NCBI GenBank assembly: GCA_026874595.1
Contig: CM049316.1
Location: 57,917,676-57,981,675 of the forward strand
Source: Sipunculus nudus
Taxonomy: Eukaryota; Annelida; Sipuncula; Golfingiida; Sipunculidae
DNA length: 64,000 nt
Direction of reading: 5' to 3'
Part shown: one piece after another, positions 1 through 12,099 of the stretch
How the letters are laid out: every line of letters begins with the position of its first letter
Numbering within the stretch: position 1 is the stretch's first letter
The notes under the pieces: generated by a model
What the model saw: the letters and a program-made list of their open reading frames with translations, nothing else
The model's database searches: none
What the model was told of the DNA's origin: nothing
Position numbers and translations under genes: made by a program

Positions 1-665
1 TAAAGACACATCTCTGTGACTCCCTACAAACATATGAATGGAAAAATGAAAATACTGTATCATTAATCACTGCATGCCACTGGGCACAATTTTTGTCATC
101 ATAAAAAATCAATTATTATCACCTGAATTTTCTTGGTTATTTCTTTTTATGTGCAATGTTATTACTGTTTTCCCTAATGTCAGAAGTAGTATTTAATTAT
201 CAAATACAAAACTGAGGACTTGTCATGAAAAAGTGATATTAATTTGCACGAGCACACCATTGAGACAAAAATTGAATTGTACTTTACAAGCAGGGCAAAT
301 TGTACACAAACTTGTATTTTCTTCAGTATATATTTTTGTCTTAATCATTTGTGAAACATAGGGAAAAACTGCCTTTTTTCATTGCATGCTCTTTCCAACA
401 AAATAGTTCTACGCTTGTCACAAGGATGTGCAAGTTTAAATCTGTTAGTATTTTGTGCAATCTTGCATTTTCACCATCAGTAGGATTATTATGTAGAAAC
501 CAGCATGCATGGTGTTTAAGCTAATCATTTTATATTTACATGAATGAACACAGACCTTGACTTGATCTGTACCTGAAGAGTAGGAACAGTTCTAACACTG
601 GTCCAACAAAACAGTACTGTAGTACAAACCAGATGAAGTCTGACAAACTGAACATATTATATATA
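1..665. other. AT-rich non-coding DNA, probably intron of the left gene
   Basis: No open frame of note, no splice-bounded exon and no recognisable repeat is visible. Because an internal exon with a good acceptor follows at 1909, this stretch is most simply intron of that + strand gene. Confidence 0.4.
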
Positions 666-666
666 C

Positions 667-860
667 CTACTGTGGTTGGCTTCATATTTGTATGGACAAT
701 ATTTCACAAATTCGACTTTTCAGTGTTTTGTGAAGGTTCATTTTTCATGATCTCAAGTTATTGAAAACTTATGAAAAATAATTCGTTGTTATATGAATTA
801 ATTATATCAAATAATTTGTGTGCCAAATCTCAAATAATTGGATGATAACTCAAAAGAACA
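667..860 (+). mobile_element. Diverged partial copy of a CTGTGGTTG-ended MITE
   Basis: The sequence starts with CTGTGGTTGGCTT, the same terminus as the complete MITE at 18397-18796. It continues with a similar AT-rich interior (Ttcatgat, taattatatcaaat blocks). The opposite terminal repeat is not seen, so this copy is truncated or heavily decayed. Confidence 0.4.
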
Positions 861-886
861 ATGAATGGATTGAAATTATTGTTCAT

Positions 887-1592
887 TAAAAGGGCCTAAT
901 TAACTATAAAGCATGTTGAATTACACAAAAGATAGCGTCTTCTCTTTGACATAAATTGCTACCTGCCCAAATATAGCCCAGAAATTGTTGGCTTACTCCT
1001 GTACATGGGTGTTGAAAACAGTGGACCAGGCATGACCACAAATGTCTACATAACACAACACATGGGACTCCATGCATTGTCTGGGCCACAGCACCTGTCA
1101 GTCAACCTGTCCTTACTGACTTGGCCCTAAAAATATAATACATGTTCCTGCTAGCTGAAATGTTGCTTTTTGCAGTGACTCAAGCCTGGGCCCTGTCGCA
1201 TGACCTGTGCTACCAGTGTAATTTCCACTATGGCCCCTGGACATATCATATACACACAGGTTCTACACTGAATTTACATTTGGCCAATGGCCCATTATGT
1301 CCATCCAGCAGAGATATATCAGAGGACATGATGTTTGGACAACTCTCTGCTTGGGATCTGTCACGCATGCTCAAAATGAGACTTCTGGTCATGTGGCCAT
1401 TTTATTGTTAACAGACACAGGTGGACTGCGCATATGTTTACTAACATGCAAAACCAAAACAAGGTGTTAAACAGCTCAAAAGGAGGTACTGAGACTGTGT
1501 GCTGTGATGGTTTTGCCTGGAAACTTTTGTATGAAACAAAAGTAAACTAAAAGTGTGAAAGAATAGGCTTAATATTGCTCCTGATTTGCCAT
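887..1592 (+). repeat. Interspersed repeat family E, copy 1
   Basis: It aligns over its two ends with 28616-29115. Shared blocks include the start (aaAGGGgCC.AAT), a middle stretch around 1000-1040 (TGTTgAAAACAGTGGACC), the block near 1465 (ACAAGGTGTTAAACAGC) and the end near 1585 (ATATTGCTCCTGATT). This copy carries extra sequence at about 1165-1410 that is absent from copy 2. The 89-codon frame at 1142-1411 falls in that extra part and is not supported as coding. Confidence 0.7.
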
Positions 1593-1908
1593 TTAATGGC
1601 AGATAAATTGATAGAGCTGATATATCAACCAAAGTAAATATGTAAAAAAATTTCCTGTCAACCACGGTGTGTTTGTATTTAAACCCATTAAAGACTTTCC
1701 TTCTGTTTTACTATCACCATATAATTTAGGTAGCATTTAATTAAGTGCAAAATGTATTGGTACTTTTACTAAATTGATCTTCTGCCATTTATAATAATTA
1801 CTTTTTATTAGTTTATCCAGGTGAATTAAAACATGCCTATAATCCAACTGAACCATTCTGCATCTAAGAAGACATTTTATTTATTGTTTTTTGTCTATTC
1901 TTCTTCAG

Positions 1909-2047
1909 GAGAATATGTGCTAATGGTTCAAGATGTCACTTCCCCACCTTTCATGGGTGTGACCTTGACCCCAGCATTTATACAGGTCAGGGTCTCTGCT
2001 CCTAAAAAGGCAAAAAAAGCACCAAAGCAGAAAGAAAAAGGACCAAA
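1909..2047 (+). CDS. Internal coding exon of an unidentified gene (left gene)
   Basis: A strong acceptor (pyrimidine tract then TTCTTCAG at 1901-1908) and a consensus donor (GTAAGT at 2048) bound 139 bases. These are open in one frame, entering after one base of a codon and leaving after two. The translation is a beta-strand-like stretch (GEYVLMVQDVTSPPF...AFIQVRVS) followed by a very basic lysine/proline tail (KKAKKAPKQKEKGP). I do not recognise the family. The exon-ending phase fits both downstream terminal exons, at 7327 and 12024. Earlier exons lie off the left edge of the window. Confidence 0.75.
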
Positions 2048-2825
2048 GTAAGTGTTCTGTTGATTTTTATTGCATGGTTGTAATACATTGATCTAATTTA
2101 CCAACAAGAAATAAATGAAGTTAAATTTACATAGATTTAGTAATAGTCAAATAAATATGCTGGTGTGTTTGAACTTGCCAGACATATTTTATTTGGTAGC
2201 TTTTGGCTTTCATTTTATAATCTTGTGGGGTATATGCTTTATGAATTGAAGTCATGTATTATTGGGCTGATATTGTGTTTGTATTCTGTCTTTTGTATAT
2301 TTTTGGGTGAATTATATATTATTCATTATTATTTTATGTCAATCTTTTCCTATTATTTGTCTTTTTTGTATCTTCTTTATCATGATTATTAGATATTTTC
2401 CTGATAGGAAGAGTTGTTTCAGCATTGTACCAGTTCTGTTTCTTCAAGAAACATTCTTTATACATATGCCATGCCACTCTCTTGTTTCATTTATTTTTAC
2501 TTTTCTTCTCCAATTGTTTTTTATATTTTTACAATAATTATTTTATATTTTGTGTGTTCTTGTATGGTGATTTACAAGGTAGTTATGTGAGGTAACAGTG
2601 TCTAAACATGAGATGCCCAGTGTGTCCTGTTTGTGTTTGTGAGTTTGCTTAAATATGATCTGTCCAGTTTGCACATACATATTAGAATTAAAAGGTTTGT
2701 TGAAAATATTTAATTTTTTATTTTCATTTATAGTATAAGTCATTATTGAAAACTAAATGATTACAAACATAAGAAACACCACTACATATATAACAATTAT
2801 TTAACTTGAAATAAACCAGGGGTAA

Positions 2826-2995
2826 TACGTGACCCAGTGGTTAAGGTATTGGACTCTGGTGCAGAAGATCCCAGGTTTGAACCTGGCCAGGGCCTCATAT
2901 GATAAAATCGAGAAATCACTTAAGGACCTGAGAGCCATGCTAATGTCATAATAAAAGATAATGACTTCCCAGTTGTTCCATGCTCCCATTAATGC
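2826..2995 (+). mobile_element. tRNA-derived SINE
   Basis: The head looks like a tRNA gene: an A-box-like segment (TGACCCAGTGGTTAAGG, about 2830-2846) and a near-perfect B box (GGTTTGAACCT, 2874-2884) with flanking CCAGG/CCTGG pairing of a T-arm. It lacks a foldable 3' acceptor half and continues into about 100 bases of unrelated body, as in SINEs. It sits in the intron between 2047 and 7327, and the real end is uncertain. Confidence 0.65.
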
Positions 2996-5900
2996 AAGGT
3001 TTTCCTGTCACAATTTTTGTCATGTTGCTGCTTTTGAACTCATAAATTTAAATGTAAATTAAACCTCAAGGTAGCTGTTGATTAAAATTCATGAATTTCC
3101 TCTATTAGTAAGGTCATAATTCTTGCCCTACCAGTGACACAGGTACCTAATACCATCTTTGTATAATTAAGGTAAAACCAAATAGTCCTTTTAAAGGCCA
3201 TTACTGTGGGTTGTAAAACCATACTGTTTTGTCTTTTATATAATATTGCATCATAAAAACAAGATTCAAATTTTGTAATGCAAAAAAAATTCTTATGTCA
3301 TATTATCATCTCAGATATACCTGTGTATACCTCATGTATAATGTAAATGTTACAATTATGTTAAGCTTTTATTTATTAGTTATTAACCATACTCATAAGC
3401 CAATATATGTTTTTTAAAATTACCTATGCTTATTTAATGTTATACTGACTGAATATTTCAAAACCATGATGGTATTTCAGTGGAATGCACATTTGTGTCA
3501 CATGCATGTGAAAACACTTATTCATATATTTAATAGTTGTGTATACTGATGTATACTGATGTAATGTGAGAGTTGATATGTCTGCTTTATGTATACTTTA
3601 AATTGTCTCATGTGATTAATCAGTCACAGGACATAACTGCAGCATCATTTGTTAGGTACATGTTTTGTGTTATTCCTAATCCAGAAAAAAGTTAATCCAT
3701 ATTTCTACACATATACATGTACCAGTAATTTCAAAGTAAATGTTCTCTTGGGCTCAAACTGGCTCTTATAATGTCCTATTTTTTTCTAAATTTTCCTATG
3801 TGAAAATTTTCTCTTGTGATTTCCTATATTTTCCAGCATTAAGACCATAATCCTCTATATTTTTCCCTGAAAAATCATGTTTCTGTTATTTAACTGTTAT
3901 CACTGAATATTTATAGTTATATAAACCTATCATCACTGAAAACATGCAGTTCTTACACAGAACTGTCCATGTAAGTTACACAGTCTGAATTAAAGTGCAC
4001 TCATCTTAACCAATTAAACAAACCCTTAGAAGCTACTTGGAGAAAAGATAGACATGTTAATTAATCATATAGACCATTGCTGTGCAATGAAAACTCCTAT
4101 TTTTAAATGCCCATCATATGATTGGAGTGTTATAGTATACCCACAGTCTGTCCGTCCTTCCTAATGTCTGTCCATCCATTTGTCTTTTAACTTTAAGTGT
4201 CACTGTGATAACTAACTGGGGCTTTGAAGGATTTTCACAAAACTCACCATAACTACTAACCAACAGATTATCTCACCTGAGTTTGATCAGGGGCAACATC
4301 CACTTATATTTTATAAGGTCACGGGTAACTAGGCTACTTTGTTGTTGCCACAACAAAGTTTGAAGAAAATGAAGGATTTTGATAAAACTCATCAGAAAGG
4401 TTAATCAATCAAATATCTCACCTAAATTTGCTTTTCAGCAAACTCAATGCATATTTAATGAGGTCAGAGATCACAGCACTTTGGAGGCAACATGGTGACA
4501 TACCAAAAATCTTATGGATTTTCTTGAAACTCATTATACATATTTATAAAAAGAGTTTTCTCACATGAATTCCCTTATCATCAAAATTCACGCATATTTA
4601 ATTGAGTTCAGAGGTCACCAGATATGTAACAGGCATAGTTTTGAGTTTGCGGTTCTCTTGTTTCTCTATATGTTAGGATGAAAATTCCTATTAATCCAAT
4701 ATTTTGGTCTCAAATTCTCATACAAAATTCCTTTATTTCGTCAGAAGGCTGGTGGAGCCCTGTCTCTCTCACAAGTTCAAAATCCACAATCTAGCACAAT
4801 CAAGCACACACACTTGTCACATGTCACATCATCGGAAATATCTGGTTGAAAATACTGATGCAGATCACTGCACCCTATGGAAACTCACACAAGACTTCAC
4901 TGTAGCTGAAACAGGTGTCATTGACATAAACCTTTAAAAAAGGAATGGAGGGACAAATACTCAACCAGTATATTTTCCTAATATGTAACACCAGTTAACG
5001 GATGCTGCAGTTGTGTCCTGTATCTAATCGGTGGTTGGTTTTATATAACAATTTACCATTGTTTGCATGTCACAGTTTTAAACTAATATTTTGTGCTTTA
5101 CATTCCATACCTATTCCTGCCATTAGCTCACATGAGTTCCTTGCTCACTTCTATATATTCAGATCAAGGCTGGTAATGAGATATCTAGATCTTATAGCTA
5201 AGACTTCTGTAGATGCACAAAAGATATACAACATCCTGTAATCTGGTTCCCCACTCAATCTCACTATGGTAACAGACCTAAATAAAATAGGTAGCGTTGA
5301 TTCTTTGGAGCAAAATTTTATCTCCTTTAGCATTTGTTGAGATCTTGGTTCCAGATCATGCAATGTTTCAGTGTTTGGTTAGATTTCCATGGAGCTAGTT
5401 TGGATTAAGATCACGGTGACAGTCAAGTTTCAATAAGCCCCTAACACCTGTCAGCTTGGTTGAGTTGGGAACTAGTCAATTGTATTTTCCCTTTTGTTTT
5501 ACAATCTATCCTGGTCTTCTTGTCACAGTCTCAAAATTAATAAGAGTTTATTTTTTTTTTTTATTTCAATCTTGGTAAATAATTTCAGATTATGTTTAAT
5601 TTTGAAGGTTCATTTCCACTTTCTTGGCCAGTCCTTCACTGCATGTCTAGTTCTGGTTGATAGTTTTTCTCTTCCAGCTAACCTGAGAACAGGAAGTAGA
5701 TGGTTTCTGTGGTCTAGGTGTAGAGCACAGGACAAAAAAAAATTTGAAATCATGAGTTTGAAACTGAGCCAAGGCGCTAGGAGATTTTTCATTGTCAGCC
5801 CCCACTGAGGCTAAGGATGAGTGCTCTGCAGGCTTAATAGCTAGTGAGACTGTATCCCACAGTCTTGTTTCCCTCAGAAACAAATGCACCTTTTGGGGTC

Positions 5901-7133
5901 TCTGTGTTATACACCCAGGATCCACAAGTACGTTGCACAAGAGCCTGGTTGACACAAGGATAATTACGTACTTCCACTCTTTCATGAAGTCAGAAAATGG
6001 AATGGCATTTTTGAAGATGCACATCGTACCTTTTTAAGCCTTAAAATGAGGAGGTTACCTCCACAAAAAAATGTTTAAAAAAAAAACGAGTAAATGGTTT
6101 GCAAATTTAATATTTATTTGCCTTTATTCCCCTTGAGTTGGATCTATAGAGTACTTAAAATATATAATGACTGCACTACAAGTGAAGGTAAAATCCATGC
6201 AAAGAGTAGAAATTTTTTTTACCAGACCTCAGGATATGGTCAATGATAGCATTGATTGTCGTCCATTTGTCTCTCACATTTTGATTAACTCTGGGGAAAA
6301 ATTATTTTTAGTGAAAATTCCTCAGTAAATACTGTTTATAACAAAAGTGAGAATGTTTAATCATGTAAATCAAATATAAAATTCATGTTAAATCATTTAG
6401 CAGTCAACTAGTCTAAGTGCCTGATTTCCTGGGAACCAGCATGTTTTTTTTTTTATGTTATGTGAACGGGCCAACATTAACTTGTTATTTCCATCCCTAG
6501 CTGCTATCAATATAAAAGGCCTTATATGTTTTGTTGATTGCTTTCATGTACTCTTCCTGAATCTTTCACAAATAACTTGCATAATTGTGTGGGGTTTTTT
6601 TGTAATACGGTTTATCTTCCCAGTTATACTTATAGACTCTGGTTTGACTGGATTTTTTTCCCATAACAGAGTAGAAAAGTTCCCAAATTAGAGAGGTTAT
6701 AGAGAGGTCTGAATGTGTTTATCACAGAACCCTCACAAGTGTTTGATATATAGAGGTGTCCATAAGAGATAGGTGCCCATGTGTTGAAATGCCCCTGTAT
6801 GTCTTCACCACTGACAGCGTGTGAACTTTAAATGAAAAAAGAACAATTTAAGAAGAATTTAATTCTAAATATGCATATTTTCCTTATTTGAATACTGTAA
6901 ATTGTCCATTATAAATATCACTTAGAGAATATTCCCTTATTTTCCATTTGGTCCTGCTCCTTGCTCTAAGCTTGACTGTAAAACTTATTTGCTATATTTG
7001 ATTAAACTTTTCTTTTTAGGGTATTATACTCTCTACCATAACTCATTGATTTTTCAAACTTTATTAGGATATATTCTTACTCTTTATGATTTATACCGCA
7101 TATATATGTACTTCCATGGTGCTTCATTTGCTA
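2996..7133. other. Intron of the left gene, mostly featureless
   Basis: This is AT-rich sequence between the exon ending at 2047 and the terminal exon at 7327. Apart from the inverted-repeat family F copy at about 4116-4640 I see no repeat or exon I can support. The frames at 5494-6037 on both strands overlap each other and have no coding signature. Confidence 0.5.
4116..4640 (+). repeat. Interspersed repeat family F, copy 1
   Basis: This copy matches the reverse complement of 32935-33530. Shared blocks include TACCCACaGT.TGTCC, a TGTCTGTCCATCCAT-like run, ACAAAACTCACCATAACTAC near 4240 and ATTATCTC.CC.GAGTTTGAT near 4267. The element has internal repetition (AAACTCAt followed by ATATTTAAT.AGgTCAGAGgTCA motifs), giving loosely repeated units of about 130-150 bases. 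Confidence 0.7.
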
Positions 7134-7240
7134 ACCCTGGTGGTAGATTTGTTTGTGATCTTCTTGATTCAGTGGCTTACCCTGGTGGTAGATTCCTGAG
7201 TCATCTTATTGATTCAGTGGCTCCCCCTGGTGCTTTCTTC
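7134..7240 (+). repeat. 45-bp tandem duplication (2.3 units)
   Basis: The start ACCCTGGTGGTAGATT recurs at 7134 and 7179, with a third partial unit from 7224. The period is 45, so the frame stays open across the repeats (NPGGRF..., then YPGGRF...). It lies less than 100 bases before the terminal exon at 7327 but has no convincing splice sites, so I treat it as intronic. Confidence 0.6.
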
Positions 7241-7326
7241 CTGATCCTCTGACACTCCCACTAACATGACCACCTGCTGGTTGTACTGACATTCAGTGTT
7301 GTGTTGTTTGCTCTGTTGTGTTGCAG

Positions 7327-7366
7327 TGATAACCCCACGTCTGACAGCGAAGATAGTGATGAGTAA
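7327..7366 (+). CDS. Terminal coding exon of the left gene, acidic tail (isoform 1)
   Basis: The acceptor is TGTGTTGCAG at 7317-7326 behind a T-rich tract. The two bases left over from the exon at 1909-2047 (AA) join the first T to give Asn, then DNPTSDSEDSDE and TAA at 7364-7366. The deduced C terminus switches abruptly from a lysine-rich stretch to an acidic Ser/Asp/Glu tail with casein-kinase-2-type sites. Only 13 residues are encoded, so the call rests on the splice signals, matching phase and charged composition. Confidence 0.65.
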
Positions 7367-9573
7367 CACACTTACCCGTACACTCACATCATGGATATTA
7401 TCACAAGTATAACCACTTACTAATCAACGGACATTATACTGTGGTCTCAAGGCTGGACTTGTCTAAATAGACTGAATGAAAATGAAGCACGTTTTGCCCC
7501 CAGAGCTGCATGACCTGAAGGGCATGCTTCTTCTGATGATATATATCATTACCAACACAAAGGAATTTATCTTTAAACCTGTGTTTGTTTGATTGATTGT
7601 TTGTTTGTTATCAGAATTGTGCAAAAGTCAAGGTGTGGCTTTGAAGGGTTTTTTTTCAGAACTTCCCTTTCTCAGGGCATCACAGATAGGGAACAGAAAA
7701 GTCTGGGTGTGGCTTTTAATAGACATGCAGCTTATAATTGAGAATTTACAGTACTGAGTGTTTTTCCCCACAAAACTCTGTGGTGTGTTTTCATTGGCAG
7801 AGGTATGTGCTCTAATGAGTGCTCTCTAGTTTGTTTTTGTGGGGTTTTTTTGTTTTTTTTGTTTTGTTTTTTTCTAGAAATGTTCAAAGACAATTTCTTT
7901 TTGATGGGGCAGGGTGTGGAAGGGTTGGTATTTAAGAGGTCTTCTCCTATTTATCATATTACTTATAGTTTCTTATGCATGGATATGAATGATATATTTT
8001 TCACAAATGAAAAACATGTCACCGTTCTATTATTTTCACTCATTTGATCTTTCACCATTTTGCTAAAGGGAAAGGTAGGCCAATCAAGACCTGGTGTCTT
8101 AATGTGAGCACATTATCCTTGGTTTTGTTCTTGTGAGTGTGGTTCCTAGCACATGCCTCAAAACACTGGTGTGTGTTATTTCATCATGAGAAATGAGGAT
8201 ACATGCTCACAGTTGTTTTACATTTACTTAAATATTGAAACTACATGTTCAAGAAAAAAGGTATTTTGAGCATGAACTGTTAGTGTTGAGTATTCGAGGT
8301 GAAAGGTACATACAATGCTGCCACTGAAATGTATATATATGTTTTTGTTCTTTTTACACACATTTTTCGGGTGCTCACATTTTTGTCTTCTCCCCTCAAA
8401 TATGTATTATACTGATTCTCAACTACAAGCACATGTATGTGGAAATTTAGTCTAATTTGACGCAGGTTGTCTTTTGTATTGATTTTTGCTGCACTATATC
8501 CTGATGAATGAATTTTGCAGAACTGAGTGCCTGTGCACAAGCATTTTAATTATGAATGTTAACTCATGACTAAAAGCGGAGTGCTGTGGCCATTTGTTTT
8601 ACTTTTTTTTCATTTATTTTTGGACAAGTATGTTACATATTTTTTATTTACATTTTCATGCTATTTTGGTTGAATACACAGTGGCAGCACTTTTAATTTC
8701 ACACAATTCCAAATCTAACCTTCTTTAGGTTTATTTATTTGTTTCATGTTTTGTTATGAATGTCCTAAAATAAATTATTTAACCTGGATTGTATTGTTTA
8801 CTTTATAATCACCACCCATCAGTACCCTGTACATCTTTGTTAACCCAAAATGTACATTATCTATTATTCACACCAGCTTGTGTTATTATATGTCCATAAT
8901 TTGCTTATACATTATGTATAAGCTTTCACTTGTCAAAATCTTTTCTTTATCAAAGTGTTCAGCAAATTACTAGTAATTCACTTTATATGTATGAATGTTT
9001 GCATCATTGTCCTTGTAGCACAATTAAACAGTTACAGTCTTAAAAGATTTATTCAGCGCATGCTATAAAGGCACAAAACTCATTCTCCTACCTTAATTTC
9101 CGGTTGATGATAGCCCAGACTTAAAATCATTTGGACTGATGTTTATACCCATGCGCGTTTCCCCTAAAGGCAATAATTATTTAAATAATCTGGGATATAA
9201 CTTACATATGTTTTAAATAAGCTTACAGCAGGATGAGGAATTTATTTAATGGAGTTGACATTCGTATAAAACATTCAGTTATTAATATCTGTAAGAAGTA
9301 TTAAGTATATTTAATATTCTTTTATTAGATTTAGCTGATCCCTGGGATAGAAGTATAGCTGGTATAACTATTATTTCAGTATTTCAGGATTCTGGTTTCT
9401 TTTCTCTGTTAATCTTCACATCTCCAGAAATATCTTCTGAAAATATGTCTTATCACTACTATTAGTATCTCAATAAAGGTACTTTTTCCTTTTAAGTATA
9501 TTTATATTGGTGAAAGGCATGTCTTAGATGCTCTGTAGCTCCTTGCATTGTATTCCATATTGGTCTATAATGA

Positions 9574-9631
9574 ATGACAATTATATGCAAATTTTGCACA
9601 TTATGATATTCATATGCAAATTATGCACATT
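9574..9631 (+). repeat. Short direct repeat with ATGCAAAT octamers
   Basis: Two copies of a roughly 22-base block (ATGCAAATTtTGCACATT and ATGCAAATTaTGCACATT) lie about 30 bases apart. Each contains the POU/Oct octamer ATGCAAAT. Their location in a putative UTR or intron gives no further support for function. Confidence 0.5.
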
Positions 9632-9819
9632 TCAATCCAGCGATGATTAGCAGGACAGGTAACATATTGACCAATGAAATATCTTTTGCTTCTTTTACAA
9701 TTCACTGCTGCAATTGCTTTTTTTTCACTTATTTGTACAATAGCCTAATCTAAAGTTCCAGACAGATACAGCTTATAACAGCTTCAGCTGTAAATTGCAG
9801 TTTCAAATCAGCAAAACGG

Positions 9820-10318
9820 GTCATATTGGATTTTGAATGTTCAAAAGTCTTCAACATTAACACTCCCTCTTCTATCTCTACACTATAAATTATACAAATA
9901 TATTCAGTTTGTCTAAATGTGTGTCAAATTCATGTAATGATTTTCAAGGTCACAATTGTAAGGTCAAGGTGATGCATCAACAAGTCAAGGCCATAATCTC
10001 CTTTGTGTTTTCATTGACTTGATGACCTTGTTTGTGTCCAACATTAACACTCCCTCTACTATCTCCACACTACAAATAACACAAATATATTCAGTTTGTC
10101 TAAATGAGTGTCAAGGTCATGTATTGATTTTCTAGGTCACAATTGTTAGGTGTAGGTCGTGCATTTAAAGGTCAAGGTTATGATCTCCATTGTGTCTCCA
10201 TTATTTTCTGACCTTGTTTCATATTTTCTGTGAATATTTTAAGCCATAAATCAAATATTAAATGCATCCACCTGATTTCATTCCACTCACTTTCAGAATG
10301 TTCAGAATCCAATATGAC
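9820..10318. mobile_element. Foldback/MITE-like element with internal 188-bp tandem repeat
   Basis: Terminal inverted repeats are GTCATATTGGATTTTGAA (9820-9837) and TTCAGAATCCAATATGAC (10301-10318), matching 17 of 18. Inside, a 188-bp unit starting AACATTAACACTCCCTC is present twice, at 9852 and 10040. Each unit carries AGGTCA half-sites (CAAGGTCA.., TAGGTCACAATTGT). I cannot define a target-site duplication. Confidence 0.65.
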
Positions 10319-12023
10319 TTAGAAATCTTGCAGTTATTATGATATTTGAGACATTGGAGCTTTTAAGCACCACTAAAAAAACATGTATCATAACATGATC
10401 TATATTGAAATAATATTTTAGTATTCATTTAATATTACATTACCTTAAGTTCTGCAGTCGATCATTAGATAATGGTTAGTCATGTGTAAGAATACTAGCT
10501 GATGATTATAATAAAGATATAGGTTTAGGAATGTTAGATGGAGTTTAGACGTTTAGATTTATCATTGTATCATATACATGTATATGATACATTTTCTTTC
10601 AGAAGTATCTTCTTAAATCACAGTCACGCTTCAGTCTATAGTATTAAATTCTTAGCAATGTAGATTATTTATATTTATATGAACACATATATGTAGTACA
10701 ACTGTCATAGTATAAAATATTAGATTTAACGATTATTCTTATTTTCCAATCCTTTGCATGATATTATTATATGTAGATGCACATACAGTTATGTATTTAG
10801 GATACTTAGTTTGAAATGTCCATCAGTTATAAATCATATATATAAGACTGATGTAATGCAAGGTTAAATATACCAACCAGTGTTGCCACCTACTGGGTAA
10901 AAACAAACTGACATAGGCCGTGGGTTGGAAGAGGTTTTGGTTAATTTGCTTCCTGAGGAAATTATGTACAACCTGTAAATATGTACAGAAAAGTCATATA
11001 AATATGAATTGTTCCAAACTGTATATATTTCCAAAAATAAAGCTGTTACCCTTGAACCTTAAATTTGTATGCAAAATCTTTACTCATATTCTTTGATTTA
11101 AAGTCAAGAAGATTCTTCAACAATTGCAAGAATGAATCATTAAATAATGATTATATTTAATTTAACACTGTTATTATGCCAAACTGCTAGAATAACAATT
11201 TTAGCTTTTCTGATTACTATTTTTATACAATTTGGCTCACCATTGTAAATTAATAATAAGAAGGGGCTATGGGAGTTCCATTAAGTGCCACCTGGTGGAG
11301 CTTGTAGATATTACATTGTTTCTCAGGTTGAATCTACATTTTGCTTGCAAGGGGAGATCACCCATTTGCTTATTCTCTACATGTTCCCTGGCCTTACACA
11401 AAGATTATTTAGTTCTTTATCTGTTACATGGAATACATACAGATGTTTTATTATTAATTTACTATTGGCAACACTGGTGACTACAGCCAGAGCACCATGC
11501 AGATTATATCTTTCTATATTTTCAGTATTAATTAAGGTACTATTTGCTTGCTGTTTAGATGAATATTACTATTTAAATTTATATTTTATTTTATTCTGAC
11601 TACTAACTTTAAAATAATGTTATACTTAAAAACCTACTCAAGTCAAAGGTAACTTTTTTAATGGTTAAAATAATAATTTATGTTTGTCTACTTTTGTTAA
11701 ACATATAACTTGAGTTATAACAGTTTGTAATCATAATGTTCTCACTCTCACTGTTTTAATTATTTAATTATTTATCACAAGTGTGTAAGTTTAACCTCTA
11801 TGTCCATTTAGTATGCATTGCTGTGTTTCCCAGTGAAACACCAGAAACTGACTGATTAACTACCAGTACTCTAAGTACGAAGATTTAACTGTCAATACAA
11901 CTACTGCATGTTCACTTTTTTGAATATAAAATCCTGTTTTAACTTGTATTATGAACATCTATAAATGTGTTTATGTAGTATTAAAATTGTATGTATCTAA
12001 AGCATATGTCCTTTATGATTTAG

Positions 12024-12099
12024 GTGGGACACTGCTCGGCACATTGCGGAGTCCATGGCTCGTGGGTACTCAGATATGGCCAAGCAAGAGATGGGATAA
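12024..12099 (+). CDS. Alternative terminal coding exon of the left gene (isoform 2)
   Basis: After ATGTCCTTTATGATTTAG (acceptor AG at 12022-12023) the sequence reads one base plus 25 codons ending in TAA at 12097-12099. The donor exon at 1909-2047 leaves two bases (AA), so splicing restores Lys and gives WDTARHIAESMARGYSDMAKQEMG. This is an amphipathic, well-balanced composition unlike the surrounding AT-rich noise. It could instead be the last exon of a separate gene whose other exons I have not found, and the phase match alone has a one-in-three chance. Confidence 0.5.

Larger units (their letters stand above)
7367..11060 (+). other. Putative 3' UTR of isoform 1 / intron of isoform 2
   Basis: Sequence following the stop at 7366 has no further coding exon I can support. 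AATAAA signals occur at 8769-8774, about 9473 and about 11036. The last is followed by an AT-rich stretch and would give a 3.7-kb UTR. If transcripts instead splice to 12024, this region is intron. It contains a foldback element at 9820-10318. Confidence 0.35.

Noticed and set aside
2826..2895. Possible functional tRNA gene
   Set aside because: A and B boxes are present but the acceptor stem does not pair and the sequence continues into a SINE body.
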